The notes beneath the pieces were generated by a model that was given only the letters and a program-made list of their open reading frames with translations, did not search any database and was not told the DNA's origin. Source: Proteiniphilum sp. UBA5267 (lineage in GTDB: Bacteria; Bacteroidota; Bacteroidia; Bacteroidales; Dysgonomonadaceae). Taken from it: DNA of 16,201 nucleotides. Where the stretch lies: assembly GCA_002411515.1 (NCBI GenBank), contig DHTF01000103.1:41640-57840 (forward strand). The letters are read 5' to 3'. Of the stretch, positions 16,158-16,201 are shown piece after piece; position 1 is the stretch's first letter; each line of letters opens with the position of its first letter. The translations under genes were made by a program, and so were the position numbers.

Positions 16158-16201
16158 AAGGCCGTCTCATGTATTATGAGACACTGTCCAATAAATTGTG
16201 T
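16158..16201. other. Incomplete hairpin, then possible insertion-sequence end
   Basis: GTCTCAT (16164-16170) pairs with ATGAGAC (16176-16182). The preceding AAAGGCC resembles the left arm of the terminator at 15905, but the matching GGCCTTT is absent. Instead ACTGTCCAATAAATTGTGT runs to the window edge. By memory this resembles the terminal inverted repeats of IS256-like elements; without the adjoining sequence this is a weak call. Confidence 0.3.

Noticed and set aside
15976..16170. Minus-strand open frame of 64 codons
   Set aside because: It is produced by the 11-bp repeats and inverted repeat, has no recognisable domain or start signal, and its middle is simple repeat translation.

Overview
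The window looks like a core chromosomal segment of a Bacteroidota bacterium, most likely order Bacteroidales. The signs are: Bacteroidetes-type promoters (TTG/TTTG about 19-20 bp before TAnnTTTG) in front of several genes, few Shine-Dalgarno sequences, a lipoprotein with an acidic tail behind its lipidation cysteine, a DUF1573 protein, a very long alpha-2-macroglobulin-like protein, and a MeaB GTPase of the methylmalonyl-CoA (propionate) pathway. Genus cannot be fixed from the sequence alone.

Left part (1-4450, minus strand): three genes are read leftwards. They are a membrane-anchored lytic transglycosylase, then uvrA about 33 bp behind it, then thiol peroxidase tpx about 100 bp further on. 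The window edge cuts tpx just before its stop. The transglycosylase has a good promoter at 4518-4548, and uvrA probably shares it.

Middle (4574-7659, plus strand): a divergent promoter drives a 992-residue protein. It joins two receiver-like domains to a PEP-synthase/PPDK-type ATP-grasp domain and lacks the rest of a PEP synthase. It is the least understood gene here.

Envelope block (7772-14591, plus strand): a small lipoprotein with an Ig-like fold, a terminator, a 1947-residue alpha-2-macroglobulin-like protein without the thioester motif and with an internal SusC-style TonB-box-like stretch, then a secreted DUF1573 protein. All three proteins carry export signals.

Right part (14605-16201): the hairpin that ends the DUF1573 gene contains the -7 element of the next promoter, which reads into meaB. 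After meaB come a tRNA-Glu(CTC) gene with its own promoter, a perfect 18-bp terminator hairpin, and a short non-coding tract. That tract holds eight 11-bp tandem units, a 12-bp inverted repeat, a second small 11-bp repeat and an incomplete hairpin. The last ~19 bases may be the end of an insertion sequence.

I found no CRISPR array, prophage or complete mobile element. The most interesting items are the receiver/ATP-grasp fusion, the TonB-box-like stretch inside the macroglobulin, the promoter nested in a terminator, and the 11-bp repeat tract beside the tRNA.
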